From Phytomonospora endophytica (lineage in GTDB: Bacteria > Actinomycetota > Actinomycetes > Mycobacteriales > Micromonosporaceae): 64,000 bases of DNA. This document shows positions 17,727 to 26,903 of this stretch, one piece after another (the first letter of the stretch is position 1; every line of letters begins with the position of its first letter). The notes beneath the pieces were generated by a model. That model was not told the DNA's origin, ran no database searches, and worked only from the letters and a program-made list of their open reading frames with translations. The position numbers and the translations under genes were made by a program. The stretch covers positions 227,160 to 291,159 of the forward strand of contig NZ_JACHGT010000001.1 in NCBI RefSeq assembly GCF_014202425.1. The letters run 5' to 3'.

Positions 17727-18857
17727 ATGAAGAACACAGCGACACTGCGGCGCTGGGCGGTACCGGCGGCCATCGGGGCGGCCGTGATCAGCGTCGGCGT
17801 CGGTGCGACGCTGGTGCAGGCCGGGGACGGCGAGTCACTGCCGCCGAAGACGGCGGCCCAACTGCTCACCGACGTGCAGAACGCCCGCATCGACGGGCTC
17901 AGCGGCACCGTGGTCACCCGGGCGAGTCTCGGCCTCCCGGCCGGCCTCACCGACGGCGGCGGTGCCCAGATGTCCTCGCTGCTCAGCGGCAGCAAGACCA
18001 TGCGGGTCTGGTACGGCGGACCGGAGCGGATCCGGGGCGCGATCCTGGGCACCCTCGGCGAGTCGGACTTCATCCGCAACGGCGCCGACGTGTGGACCTG
18101 GTCGAGCGAGGAGAACACGGCCACCCACACCACGCTTCCGGCCGACTACGCCGACACCGCGATGTGGCCGCCCAAGGCCATCGCGGGTGAGCCCATCACG
18201 CCCGACGAGGCCGCCGAGTCGGTCCTCGCCGCCATCAGCGGCACCACGGAGGTCGCCACCGACGGCACCGCCGAGGTCGCCGGGCGTCCCGCCTACGAAC
18301 TCGTGCTCAAGCCCAAGGACCCCGCCTCGACGATCGGCGAGATCCGCCTCGCCGTCGACGGCGAGACCAGCCTGCCGCTGCGCACGCAGATCTTCGGCAA
18401 GGGACAGACCGACGCGGCCTTCGAGATCGCCTTCGCGCGGGTCATCTTCGAGACGCCGCCCGACGAGCACTTCACCTTCACCCCGCCGCAGGGCGTGGAG
18501 ATGACCGAGATGGGCGAGCAGGACTGGAACAGCGGGACGAAGGACGAAGGTCAGCCCAAGGACGACGGCACGAAGACCGAAGGCCTTGAGGTCATCGGTG
18601 AGGGCTGGACCGCGGTCGTCGAGTTCACCTCGGCCGACATCGGCAAGATCCTCTCCGGTGAACCGGTCGAGGGCGTCGAGGGCGAGAACGCCCCGGACGT
18701 CTCGGCGCTCGTGGAGTCCCTGCCGCAGGTCAGCGGCACCTGGGGCAGCGGCCGGGTCTTCACCTCGGCGCTCGTCAACGCGCTGATCACCGACGACGGC
18801 CGGATCCTGGTCGGCGCGGTCACCACCGACAAGCTCGTCGAGGTGGCCGGGCGGTGA
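17727..18857 (+). CDS. LolA/DUF2092-like exported protein
   Basis: A 376-residue secreted or membrane-anchored protein with an N-terminal hydrophobic segment (WAVPAAIGAAVISVGVGATLV) and no lipobox cysteine. The fold signature is that of LolA/RseB-like incomplete barrels: LLTDVQNARIDGLSGTVVTRA near residue 45, then strands MRVWYGGPERIRGAIL and DVWTWSSEENTATH, and later FFEMRV-like strands. Actinobacterial relatives are annotated as outer-membrane lipoprotein carrier proteins although no outer membrane is involved. The ATG at 17727 follows GGAA/GGGG purine runs. The stop overlaps the ABC ATPase start (GTGA), so it probably works with that exporter, perhaps as an envelope sensor or lipid carrier. 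Confidence 0.82.
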   Translation: MKNTATLRRWAVPAAIGAAVISVGVGATLVQAGDGESLPPKTAAQLLTDVQNARIDGLSGTVVTRASLGLPAGLTDGGGAQMSSLLSGSKTMRVWYGGPERIRGAILGTLGESDFIRNGADVWTWSSEENTATHTTLPADYADTAMWPPKAIAGEPITPDEAAESVLAAISGTTEVATDGTAEVAGRPAYELVLKPKDPASTIGEIRLAVDGETSLPLRTQIFGKGQTDAAFEIAFARVIFETPPDEHFTFTPPQGVEMTEMGEQDWNSGTKDEGQPKDDGTKTEGLEVIGEGWTAVVEFTSADIGKILSGEPVEGVEGENAPDVSALVESLPQVSGTWGSGRVFTSALVNALITDDGRILVGAVTTDKLVEVAGR

Positions 18858-19834
18858 CCGACGCGACCACGGTCGCAGCGGCGCGGGAGCCCGGCTCCCG
18901 CGCCGTTCGGACGCGGAAGCTGTCGAAGCGCTACGGGCGGAGGGCGACGGCGGCCCTCGCGGTCGACGGTCTCGACCTTGAGGTCCCGTACGGCGCGGTC
19001 TTCGGTTTCCTCGGCCCCAACGGCTGCGGCAAGACGACGACGATCCGGATGCTCCTCGGCCTGATCGAGGCCAGCTCCGGCGAGGCCGAACTCCTCGGTG
19101 TGCCGATGCCCGGCGGCGCGCGGACCGCGCTGCCCCGGGTGGGCGCGCTGGTCGAGGGCCCGGCCTTCCATCCCTACCTGTCGGGCGTGGACAACCTGCG
19201 GCGGCTCGACGCCGTCGACCGCTCCACCGACCCGGCGACCGTCGACGAGCGCATCGAGTCCGCACTCGACCGGGTGGGCCTGCGTCCCGCGGCCCGCAAG
19301 CGCTTCCGGGCCTACTCATTGGGCATGAAGCAGCGCCTGGCGATCGCCGGGGCGCTGCTGCGGCCGCGCGAGCTGCTCATCCTCGACGAACCGACCAACG
19401 GCCTCGACCCGCAGGGCACCCGCGAGGTCCGCTCGCTGATCGCCCAGCTGGCCGCCGACGGCGTGACCATCATGCTGTCGACGCATCTGCTCAGCGAGGT
19501 CGAGCAGGTGTGCAGCCACGTGGGCGTGATGCACAAGGGCCGCCTGGTCACCCAGTCCCCGATCGAGGACCTCCGCGCGACGGCCGTGCCGCGCGTGCGG
19601 GTCGAGACCGTCGCGGCCGAGGACGCCGCACGCGTCCTCACCGGCGCGGGCCTCGACGACGTCGTCGTCGCGGCGGGCGAGGTGACCGCGCTGCTGGGGG
19701 AGCACCAGCCGGAGAAACTCGTCGACGCCCTCGTCGGCGACGGCGTGCCCGTGCGCGGCTTCGGCGTCGTCCGCCCCGACCTGGAGGACCTGTTCGTGTC
19801 ACTGACGGGGGAGGGCTTCGATGTCAGCGGCTGA
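18854..19834 (+). CDS. ABC transporter ATP-binding protein
   Basis: A 326-residue ATPase subunit with Walker A GPNGCGKTTTIRM, Q-loop region VGALVEGPAFHPYLSG, signature YSLGMKQRLAIAGALL, Walker B LLILDEPTNGLDPQG and the switch histidine in MLSTHLLSEVEQ. The roughly 90-residue C-terminal extension is typical of drug- and lantibiotic-type exporters of the CcmA/DrrA class. It begins at GTG overlapping the LolA-like stop and overlaps the permease start by 14 bases, so the three genes are translationally coupled. The substrate is unknown. Confidence 0.95.
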   Translation: MTDATTVAAAREPGSRAVRTRKLSKRYGRRATAALAVDGLDLEVPYGAVFGFLGPNGCGKTTTIRMLLGLIEASSGEAELLGVPMPGGARTALPRVGALVEGPAFHPYLSGVDNLRRLDAVDRSTDPATVDERIESALDRVGLRPAARKRFRAYSLGMKQRLAIAGALLRPRELLILDEPTNGLDPQGTREVRSLIAQLAADGVTIMLSTHLLSEVEQVCSHVGVMHKGRLVTQSPIEDLRATAVPRVRVETVAAEDAARVLTGAGLDDVVVAAGEVTALLGEHQPEKLVDALVGDGVPVRGFGVVRPDLEDLFVSLTGEGFDVSG

Positions 19835-20693
19835 CACCGTGTCCACCGTGGACGGCGGCGCCGACTGGGCGCCCCGCCGCCGTGTCGGCACCCGCTTCCT
19901 GCGCTCCGAAATGGGCCTGATCGCCCGCCGCCGCCGCAACCAGGCGGCCCTCGCGGTCCTGGCCGCCATCCCGATCATCATCGCGATCGTCATCGCCGCG
20001 ACCAGGCCCGCACCCGGCTCCGGGCCGCCGCTGTTCGCCGCGATGCTCGACAACGGCCTGATCACCGTCCTGGCCGGACTGAGCATCGAGCTCGGACTGT
20101 TCCTGCCGCTGGCCGTGTCCGTCCTCGCCGGCGACGCCATCGCCGGTGAGGCCAACACCGGGACCCTCCGCTACCTGCTCACCGTCCCCGCCGGACGCGT
20201 CCGGCTCCTCGCGGTCAAGTTCGGCGGCGTCGTCGTGGCGACCTTCGTGACCGTCGGCGTCGTCGCCCTCACCGGCGGGATCATGGGCATCGCGCTCTTC
20301 GGGACCGGCGACATGGTCACCCTCTCCGGCACGACCCTCCCCTTCGGGGAGGCGCTGGGGCGGGTCGCGCTCGCCGTCGTCTACATCGTGCTGTGCCTGG
20401 TCGCGGTCGCCGCGATCGGGCTTTTCGTGTCGACCCTGACCGAGCAGCCGATCGGCGCGGCCGTGGCCATGCTGATGTTCATCATCCTCAGCCAGATCCT
20501 TGGCGCCTTCAGCGATCTGGACTGGCTGCACCCGTTCCTGATCACCAACTACTGGTCCGCGTGGGGCGATCTGCTGAGGGATCCGCCCGCCTACGACCAG
20601 ATGCTCCTCGGGCTGCTGTCGGCCGGGGCGTGGACGGCCTTCGGGTTGTCCGCGGCCTGGGCGCGGCTGACCACGAAGGACATCACCAGCTGA
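19821..20693 (+). CDS. ABC-2 type transporter permease
   Basis: A 290-residue membrane subunit with about six transmembrane helices, including LAVLAAIPIIIAIVIAA, VALAVVYIVLCLVAVAAIGLFV and IGAAVAMLMFIILSQILGAF. The cytoplasmic stretch GEANTGTLRYLLTVPAGRVRLLAVKF is the characteristic ABC-2 permease coupling segment. It completes an exporter with the preceding ATPase. Control by the adjacent divergent OmpR-type system is likely by position only. A bidirectional hairpin follows immediately. Confidence 0.93.
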   Translation: MSAADTVSTVDGGADWAPRRRVGTRFLRSEMGLIARRRRNQAALAVLAAIPIIIAIVIAATRPAPGSGPPLFAAMLDNGLITVLAGLSIELGLFLPLAVSVLAGDAIAGEANTGTLRYLLTVPAGRVRLLAVKFGGVVVATFVTVGVVALTGGIMGIALFGTGDMVTLSGTTLPFGEALGRVALAVVYIVLCLVAVAAIGLFVSTLTEQPIGAAVAMLMFIILSQILGAFSDLDWLHPFLITNYWSAWGDLLRDPPAYDQMLLGLLSAGAWTAFGLSAAWARLTTKDITS

Positions 20694-20697
20694 CGGC

Positions 20698-20727
20698 GTG
20701 GGGGCGCGCTGCGCGGCACGCCCCCAC
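20698..20727. terminator. bidirectional hairpin between convergent genes
   Basis: GTGGGGGCG (20698-20706) pairs with CGCCCCCAC (20719-20727) across a 12-base loop, between the stops of the permease and the beta-helix gene. Confidence 0.65.
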
Positions 20728-20731
20728 CCCG

Positions 20732-22831
20732 TCAGGCGGGCACGGGCACGCGTTCGCGGTCCCCGGCCGGTTCCGGACGCGGAGGTTCACGCCGCAGGAA
20801 GCGGGCGGCGACGGCGACACCGATCCACAGCGCCCACACCGCGAAGGCGATGAGCGCCAGCCAGGCCGGGGGGACCGGGATCCACGGCCACATCAGCAGG
20901 CTCCTGTCGACGGCGTCCATGAGCGACAGGACGCCGAGCACCCAGGAGGCGGCTCCCAGCCCGCGACGGCCGGCCCGGCGCCAGCAGGCCCCGAGCGTGG
21001 CCCAGCCGAGGCCGAGCAGGGTCAGCGCGATGGGCGTGTAGACGGCGACGTCGAGGTAGTGACCGGTCGTCGCGAGGACCGCGCCCACCACGACCGCGGC
21101 CGTCGACGACACCGCGGCAGCGCGCAACGGGATCCCGAAGACCCGCGCGGAACCGCGATGGGTCCGCAGGCCCAGCAGGAGCCAGCCCAGCAGGACCGCG
21201 AGGACGGTCGCGCCCGTCTTCCACGCGCTCAGGTGGAACTCGATGCGCTGCGTCCCCGAGGCGCCGTACCAGTCGCAGCTCGCCGGGACGTTCTTCGCGC
21301 GCTGGTCGAACTCGGCGCAGTGCAGCAGTTTCAGCATCTTCGTCGGGTCGCCGACCGCGCGGTTCGTCGACAGCCACGAGCCGCACGCGGGCAGCGGGAT
21401 CGGGTCGGAACCGCTCCGGGAGTCCTGCCAGCAGTTGCCCGAGCCCTGGCCGTCCCACCAGAAGTCGCGCGCGTTGGGTCGTTCCTCGCCGGTCGGGGAG
21501 ACGCCGAGGACGTTGTCCTCGTAGCGGTTGTCGTGGGAGGTGTCGGCCTGTTTGCCGAGCTCGGTCTCGTTGCGGACGAAGGCCGGAACCCACAGCAGCA
21601 TGAAACCGGCCGCGTCGTGGCCGTAGACGTGGTTGTTCCGGAACATGTTGGTGTTCCCGCCGCCGACGAGCACGCCGGTGCCGACCGGGACGCTCACCGC
21701 CGGGCACACCACGCCCTGCTCGTACCCGCGTTCGGCGTACGGCTTGGCGCAGGTGCCGTCGCGGACGTAGCCGGTGTAGTTCTGGTTGTTGTCGTGGATG
21801 AGGTTGTTCTCCACGAGGGCGTGGTTCTGCGGCAGGCCCGGGTGGTTGGGGAAGCCCGAGTCGGTGGAGAACCCGGCGGAGTTCTCGTAGAACTCGTTGT
21901 CGTGCGTCCAGACCGAGTCCCCGGCGGTGCCGGAGTAGCCGAGCATGTTGTGGTGGCTCTTGCAGCCGCGGATCTCGATGGCGTAGCGGTCGACCTCGTG
22001 GCCCTTGCCGTTGTTGATGTCGCTGGCCGAGCCGGGATAGACGCCGGAGTCGCCGTTGCCGTAGGCCTCGCAGCCGTCGTAGAGGCCGTGGTCGGAGCCG
22101 AAGGTGAGGAAACCGTACTCGTCGTTCCAGCGGCCGACGACGTCGTCGATGACGAAGCCGTCGGTGGCGAGGATGTAGACGGCGTTGAAGGAGGTCTTCT
22201 GCGCGGTGAAGTTGCGCAGGTAGATCCCGTTGGCCATGTCACCGCGGACGGCGTTGAGTTTGGTGTACCCGGCGTCGATGACGACGTCGCCGGGGGCGGC
22301 GCCCGTGCCCTCGATCTGGAGGTCACGCTTGCCCATGACGGCGATGAGGTTCTGGTTGTGCGGGCACTGGGCCTGCTGGTCGAAGCTGAGGATCTGGTGG
22401 CCGAGGCCCGAGAGGGGCGCGTCGAGGCTCGCGCACGTGCCGGACGGCTCGGGACGGCTGGGCAGTTCCTCGTAGACGCCGGGCAGGATCAGGATCCGCA
22501 TGCCCGGGGTCCGCACGGCGTCGACGGCGGCCTGCACGTCGCGATGCCCGGAGGTCTTGCACTCCGCGTAGAGCGACTCGTTGCGCGCCTTGAGCTCGGC
22601 GGGGAAGGCGGCGACGCGGGCGGCGAAGTCGGCGTCGTCGTCCTTGCAGACGGTCAGGTAAGGGCCGTCGGTGCGGTGGACGGGGACGCTGCCGGTGCCG
22701 TCGGGGAAGGTGATGGGCCGTTCCTCGTGCGCCGACGCGGGCGCCGGGGGCACGGCGAGGGTCGTCAGCAACGCCGCACCGAGGGCGAAGGCTAAAACGA
22801 CACCTCGTGGTGCGGAGCCTTTGGTGAACAT
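20732..22831 (-). CDS. exported right-handed beta-helix protein with C-terminal membrane domain
   Basis: A 699-residue protein with a signal peptide (GVVLAFALGAALLTTLAVPPA, cleaved near PASAHE). Residues about 40-450 have parallel beta-helix repeats of the pectate-lyase/NosD kind, with Asn/Asp-Gly ladders such as NYTGYVRDG, NNHVYGHDAAGF and NRYEDNVLG. The last 200 residues have four to five membrane helices (VLAVLLGWLLLGL, AVVVGAVLATTGHYL, IALTLLGLGWATLGA, ALIAFAVWALWIGV). The helix domain is therefore likely displayed on the outer face. Substrate is unknown. A TAGACT box six bases before the ATG indicates a leaderless start, and GCGGTGA/TCACCGC arms (22832-22858) straddle that promoter. Confidence 0.8.
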   Translation of the reverse strand: MFTKGSAPRGVVLAFALGAALLTTLAVPPAPASAHEERPITFPDGTGSVPVHRTDGPYLTVCKDDDADFAARVAAFPAELKARNESLYAECKTSGHRDVQAAVDAVRTPGMRILILPGVYEELPSRPEPSGTCASLDAPLSGLGHQILSFDQQAQCPHNQNLIAVMGKRDLQIEGTGAAPGDVVIDAGYTKLNAVRGDMANGIYLRNFTAQKTSFNAVYILATDGFVIDDVVGRWNDEYGFLTFGSDHGLYDGCEAYGNGDSGVYPGSASDINNGKGHEVDRYAIEIRGCKSHHNMLGYSGTAGDSVWTHDNEFYENSAGFSTDSGFPNHPGLPQNHALVENNLIHDNNQNYTGYVRDGTCAKPYAERGYEQGVVCPAVSVPVGTGVLVGGGNTNMFRNNHVYGHDAAGFMLLWVPAFVRNETELGKQADTSHDNRYEDNVLGVSPTGEERPNARDFWWDGQGSGNCWQDSRSGSDPIPLPACGSWLSTNRAVGDPTKMLKLLHCAEFDQRAKNVPASCDWYGASGTQRIEFHLSAWKTGATVLAVLLGWLLLGLRTHRGSARVFGIPLRAAAVSSTAAVVVGAVLATTGHYLDVAVYTPIALTLLGLGWATLGACWRRAGRRGLGAASWVLGVLSLMDAVDRSLLMWPWIPVPPAWLALIAFAVWALWIGVAVAARFLRREPPRPEPAGDRERVPVPA

Positions 22832-22837
22832 GCGGTG

Positions 22838-22843
22838 AGTCTA
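22838..22843 (-). promoter_or_regulatory. -10 box of a probable leaderless promoter (beta-helix gene), inside an inverted repeat
   Basis: TAGACT lies six bases before the ATG at 22831. Seven-base arms GCGGTGA (22832-22838) and TCACCGC (22852-22858) flank it and could be an operator. Confidence 0.5.
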
Positions 22844-22870
22844 GGGAAACTTCACCGCCGAAGGAAAGTA

Positions 22871-24160
22871 CTAGGCGTCGCGCAGCAGCAGGTTTCCCTC
22901 GGGGATGACCATCGAGGGCCGTGCCGCGACCGCGGCCTGCCGCAGGCGCAGCGCGCGTTCCTCGTCGATGGCCCGGGCATAGGCGCCGACGGTCTCGGCG
23001 GCGATGTCCTCCCAGCCGAAGCGCTCGTCGACCATCGCGCGGGCGGCGGTGGTCAGGCGGCGGGTGAGCAGCTCGTCGGTGAGGACGGTCGAGACGGCGT
23101 CGGTCAGGGCCGCCACGTCGCCCGGCGGGAAGGACACGCCGGTGACGCCCGACTCGACGATCTCGCCGAGCCCGCCGACGTCGGAGGCGACGACGGCGGT
23201 GCCCGCCGCCGCGGCCTCCAGGGCGACGAGCCCGAAGGGCTCGTAGCGGCTGGGGACGACCAGGCAGTCGGCGGCGGCGTAGAGGGCGGGCAGGTCGTGC
23301 CCGCCGACGAAGCCGATGAAGTCGACGGTCTCGTCGGCGTCGGCCTTCACCGCGTGGGCCTTGAGGTCCTCGGCGTGCGGGCCGTCGCCGGCGATGACGA
23401 CGCGCAGGCCCGGATGCCGCTCACGCAGCACCGGCACGGCGTCGAGGAGGTCCTGGACGCCCTTCTCGAAGACCAGGCGGCCCGCGTAGAGGACCATCGG
23501 GCCGCGGGGCGCGTACTTCTCGCGAAGTGCCTTCACCGCGGCCGGGGCCGCCGCGAACGCCGCCGGGTCGACGCCGTTGTGGACCACCTGCGTCTTGGCG
23601 GCGGGAAGCTCGAAGAGACGGCTGACCTCCCAGCGCATGTCCGCGGAGCAGACGAGGACGCGGCGGGCCTCGTAGGTGAGCCACCACTCGATGGAGTGGA
23701 TGCAGCGGTTCAGGTCGGCGGGCAGCCAGCCTCGATGACGCCCCGCCTCGGTCGAGTGCACCGTCGCGACCAGGGGCGCGCGCAGATGGTGCTTGAGCGT
23801 GACGGCGGCATGGTTCACGAGCCAGTCGTGGGCGTGCACGACGTCGTACTCCCCGCCGGCGACGAGCGCCGCGCGCACGAGAGCGTGATTGAGCGACATG
23901 GTCCACGCCAGAAGCGACTCGGTGGCGAGCGTCAGCAACGGCGGATCCTGCGGCGCCCGAACGATCCGGACACCGTCGACGACCTCGTCCAGCGCGGCCG
24001 GACTCCCGTCGGCGTGCTCCCCGTAGCGCGTCACGACGGTGACCTCGTGCCCCCCGCGCGCCAGCGCGGTGGCCAGGGCGTGCACGTGGCGGCCGAGACC
24101 GCCGACGAGGACGGGCGGGTACTCCCAGGAGAACATGAGGATCTTCAGTGAGCTGCGCAC
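22871..24160 (-). CDS. GT4 glycosyltransferase, Rv3032-like (glucan/methylglucose polysaccharide type)
   Basis: A 429-residue GT-B retaining glycosyltransferase. It opens LKILMFSWEYPPVLVGGLGRH, the nucleotide-sugar glycine loop shared by Rv3032-type enzymes, and carries VVHAHDWLVNHAA, LYAGRLVFEKGVQDLL and the E-x7-E block PSRYEPFGLVALEA. Rv3032 elongates alpha-1,4 glucans and methylglucose lipopolysaccharide precursors in the cytoplasm; an equivalent role is inferred. A GTG at 24160 is chosen because it directly precedes the first strand and has GACAAT six bases upstream; longer frames run into the neighbouring gene. As in mycobacteria, etfBA lie nearby. The GH57 partner is not in this window. 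Confidence 0.87.
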   Translation of the reverse strand: MRSSLKILMFSWEYPPVLVGGLGRHVHALATALARGGHEVTVVTRYGEHADGSPAALDEVVDGVRIVRAPQDPPLLTLATESLLAWTMSLNHALVRAALVAGGEYDVVHAHDWLVNHAAVTLKHHLRAPLVATVHSTEAGRHRGWLPADLNRCIHSIEWWLTYEARRVLVCSADMRWEVSRLFELPAAKTQVVHNGVDPAAFAAAPAAVKALREKYAPRGPMVLYAGRLVFEKGVQDLLDAVPVLRERHPGLRVVIAGDGPHAEDLKAHAVKADADETVDFIGFVGGHDLPALYAAADCLVVPSRYEPFGLVALEAAAAGTAVVASDVGGLGEIVESGVTGVSFPPGDVAALTDAVSTVLTDELLTRRLTTAARAMVDERFGWEDIAAETVGAYARAIDEERALRLRQAAVAARPSMVIPEGNLLLRDA

Positions 24161-24236
24161 GGGCGGATTGTCGCAGAAAGCTACTCGTGGGTATGCGGCG
24201 GTGTGGGGAATGGGCGCCCTCCGGCCCGGCGTACCG

Positions 24237-25325
24237 CTACCGGAACGCCGGATACCCGCCCTCCCCGCCCCACACCCCCCACCGCTGGCGCAACGCCCCC
24301 TCCAGCTCGCCGAACCACGCCGCCAAGCCCGGCAGCGGCGCCCCCACCGGTCCGGCGGCGACGGCGAGCTGGTCGAGCAGCTGGCCGCGTCGGCGGAAGC
24401 CCATGGGATGCGGGACGACGGCGGCGTCGAGTCTCGGGAGGCGCACGGCACGCAGCACGACCCAGGCGGCGCAGCCGACGGCCATGTCGAACTCGTCGGC
24501 GTCGAAGACCTCGCGGTAGGCGGCCACGACGTCGGCCGTGACGTCCGCCGGGAGCGTCGACCAGCAGGCGCAGGCAGGGAAGGGCAGGAGGAGCGAGGCC
24601 AGGTCGAGGGCCGTGTGGCGGAAGGCGGCGCCGTCGAAGTCGAGGAGGCGGACACGGCCGTCGGCGCCGATCCGGCAGTTCTGCGGGCAGGCGTCGCCGT
24701 TGCTGAAGGCGAGGCGCTCGCCGGGGTCGGCGAGCGCGGCCATGACGCGCGACCAGTCGGCCTCGGCGTCGGCTCCGGGGCGGGGGAGGTCGCCGAGGTG
24801 GACGTTGAGCTTCCGCCAGCTCTCCGGCAGGCGGTGGCGCGCCAGGCTCGTCCGGTCGAAGGACGGGTCCCCGTCGCCGCGGATCGCGTAGTACTCGCCG
24901 TCGCGGCCGACGGTGTCGGCGTGCATGCGGCCGAGCGCGAGCGCGAAGGCGCGCAGCCCGTCGGCGGCGGCGTCCGGGTCGTCGCCGAGAAGGAGCAGGT
25001 CAAGCGAGGTGCCCGCGCCGAGGTCTTCCATGACGACGAGGTCGGCGGTGGCGCCGAGGAGGTTCGGGCCGTGCCCGCCGCCGACGCGGCTCAGGAACGC
25101 CAGCGCCGCCGCCTCGTTGCGCAGGTACGTGGAGGCGCTGAGGTCGTCGCCGCGATGCGTCTTGACCACGGCCGTGCCGGGTGGCCCGTCGAGTCGGACC
25201 CGCCACAGGTGGGCGTGGTCCTCCGACCAGCGCCCGCCGACGTCGCGGCCGGTCAGTGGTTCGGCGGCGGTCACCCGCACGGGCGTCGCGAGGGAGAGGA
25301 GTTCGCCGACGGCGTCGTGATCCAC
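24237..25325 (-). CDS. aminoglycoside-phosphotransferase-family kinase
   Basis: A 362-residue protein kinase-like phosphotransferase of the APH/choline kinase superfamily. Visible are the ATP-lysine strand TAVVKTHRG, the hinge strand LVVMEDLGAGTSLDLLLLG, the catalytic loop FSNGDACPQN (usual HGDxxxxN with Asn replacing the histidine) and the metal site LLDFDGAAF. The substrate cannot be told, and resistance is only one possibility since many such enzymes act on metabolites. It starts at GTG three bases after the PLDc_N gene and belongs to that operon with the dTMP kinase-like gene. Confidence 0.82.
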   Translation of the reverse strand: MDHDAVGELLSLATPVRVTAAEPLTGRDVGGRWSEDHAHLWRVRLDGPPGTAVVKTHRGDDLSASTYLRNEAAALAFLSRVGGGHGPNLLGATADLVVMEDLGAGTSLDLLLLGDDPDAAADGLRAFALALGRMHADTVGRDGEYYAIRGDGDPSFDRTSLARHRLPESWRKLNVHLGDLPRPGADAEADWSRVMAALADPGERLAFSNGDACPQNCRIGADGRVRLLDFDGAAFRHTALDLASLLLPFPACACWSTLPADVTADVVAAYREVFDADEFDMAVGCAAWVVLRAVRLPRLDAAVVPHPMGFRRRGQLLDQLAVAAGPVGAPLPGLAAWFGELEGALRQRWGVWGGEGGYPAFR

Positions 25326-25328
25326 CCG

Positions 25329-25643
25329 CTACTTCCCCCCGTCTTCCTCCTTCTTCTTCAGTTTCCGCGCGAGTTCCGCCAGGAACTCCGGGTCGTCGTC
25401 GGGGGCCTTCTGCCCGCCGCTCGCCGCGGGCGGCGGCAGGTGCGGGCCGGGCCGCGTTTCGGCGCGCGGGCGGCCTGTCGCGAACCACATGACGGCGCCG
25501 ACGACGGGCACCAGCAGGATCGCGAGTGCCCAGGCGAAGCGGGGCAGGCGCCGTGGGGGGCGTTCGCCGCCGAGGCAGTCGGCGAGCGCCGAGATGACCA
25601 GTACGACGTAGATGATGAACAGAACGAGCAGACCGCGGATCAC
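25329..25643 (-). CDS. PLDc_N-domain small membrane protein
   Basis: A 104-residue protein with two hydrophobic helices (LLVLFIIYVVLVISALADCL and FAWALAILLVPVVGAVMWFATG) matching the PLDc_N (phospholipase D nuclease N-terminal) family of short membrane proteins. The tail is Pro- and Lys/Glu-rich and cytoplasmic. Its GTG start overlaps the stop of the dTMP kinase gene (GTGA), so translation is coupled. There is no catalytic PLD domain; the function is unknown. Confidence 0.85.
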   Translation of the reverse strand: MIRGLLVLFIIYVVLVISALADCLGGERPPRRLPRFAWALAILLVPVVGAVMWFATGRPRAETRPGPHLPPPAASGGQKAPDDDPEFLAELARKLKKKEEDGGK

Positions 25644-26290
25644 CGGTCGTCACCACCTTCGTCGGTGTCGGGGAACTCCACACCGAGTTCGCCGCCTGCC
25701 AACAGTTTGTCAACCCACGCGTCGATGCGCACGCTCACCTCGTCGGCGGTTCCGGTGGCGTCGACGAAGGTGAAGTCGCGCGACTCGGGTAGTTCGCGGT
25801 AGGCGGCGTCGAGGGCGCGGAGACGGTCGACGGGTTCGTCGTCGATGCCGCGGACGGCGACGCGCTCGCTGGCCAGCTCCGGTGGCATTTCGAGGAAGAG
25901 GGTGAGTGCGGGCCGGGGGATGCCGTTCATGGCCTTGCGCACCCATGGTTCGACTTCGGGGCAGAGCATGCGGGTGCGGGCGTATTGGCAGTAGCTGTAG
26001 CGGTCGGCGATGAGCAGGTCGGAGCGGAGGCTCCAGCTGAGGTTGAGTCTTCTCATGGCGGCTTCGGCGCGCATGGCGGTGCGGGGGCCGAGCAGGGCGA
26101 CGGAGTCTCCCCGGCCGAGTCGTTTGGCGACGTTGGACAGGACACGGCGGCCGCTTGCGGCAAGGTGGTAGTCGGCGGGGATCCCACGCTCGACCAGCCG
26201 GCTGGTCAGCCGACGCGCCTGCGTGGTTTTCCCGGCGCCGTCGATACCGACAAGAGCGATGACGGCCCCTGGGGGCTGGGAGTCGTCCAC
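25640..26290 (-). CDS. tmk: thymidylate kinase-like protein
   Basis: A 216-residue P-loop nucleoside-monophosphate kinase. Walker A is VIALVGIDGAGKTTQARRL, and the family DRYSYCQYARTR segment and the LFLEMPPELASERV lid region are present. dTMP kinases make dTDP for DNA synthesis. The sequence diverges from canonical Tmk around the DR(Y/F) motif and its operon partners are not DNA-metabolism genes, so this may be a specialised paralogue. A TACCCT box seven bases before the GTG start, with no Shine-Dalgarno sequence, suggests leaderless expression of the three-gene operon. Confidence 0.82.
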   Translation of the reverse strand: MDDSQPPGAVIALVGIDGAGKTTQARRLTSRLVERGIPADYHLAASGRRVLSNVAKRLGRGDSVALLGPRTAMRAEAAMRRLNLSWSLRSDLLIADRYSYCQYARTRMLCPEVEPWVRKAMNGIPRPALTLFLEMPPELASERVAVRGIDDEPVDRLRALDAAYRELPESRDFTFVDATGTADEVSVRIDAWVDKLLAGGELGVEFPDTDEGGDDR

Positions 26291-26297
26291 CTGTTAA

Positions 26298-26303
26298 AGG
26301 GTA
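26298..26303 (-). promoter_or_regulatory. -10 box of a probable leaderless promoter (dTMP kinase-like operon)
   Basis: TACCCT lies seven bases before the GTG at 26290. Confidence 0.5.
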
Positions 26304-26819
26304 GAGCCTCCGCGCGCCCCGCTCGAATATCGCGGAGGGGCACGGTCGGCGGGCTGGGGGTGGGGGCGCTTCGGGGTGCCGTGGTGGCTGTGGGGACGGC
26401 GACGGCGGGCCGCGCTGTGAGCGCGGACACGTGTCGCGGCTTCGGCGCGGCGGGTACCGGGCGCGCAGCCCGCAGCCCACGCCGTGCGCGTGAGTACGGG
26501 TCGCGGCTCCCGCGCGCCGGGGCTACGGCTTCGCCGGTGCTCCCTGGCGGGAAGAGAGCGCGGATGGCGTGCCGCAGCCACGCGTGAGGGCGAACACTCC
26601 TCGCGGCTTTCGGGCGCCGTGGACGCGGCGCAGTCGCTCCGCCAGGGGCGAGTCTCGCCCGCCCGCCCGCCGACGCCGGGGACCCGGCATGGGCGGCGGG
26701 TGCAGGCCACACCGGGCCCAGGCTTCGCCGGGGTGGACCGGGGGTTGGCTCGTGAGCGTGAGTCTCGCTTCGCTCGCCCACCCAGGCCGGGAACCCGGCC
26801 GCGTTTCCGCACCCGCGCC

Positions 26820-26903
26820 GGGGACCCGGCACCGGCGGCGGGCCGCAGCCCGATCCCATGCCTGGCAGGCGGTTTCGTTCGCGCCGCCCAAACCAGCACA
26901 GGC
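26820..26903 (+). repeat. dispersed repeat unit, copy 1
   Basis: The unit starts GGGACCCGGCACCGGCGGCG, continues with CAGCCCGATCCCAT, and ends in the 21-base near-palindrome GGCGGTTTCGTTCGCGCCGC-C (26868-26888) plus an AAACCAGCACAGGC tail. Confidence 0.75.
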
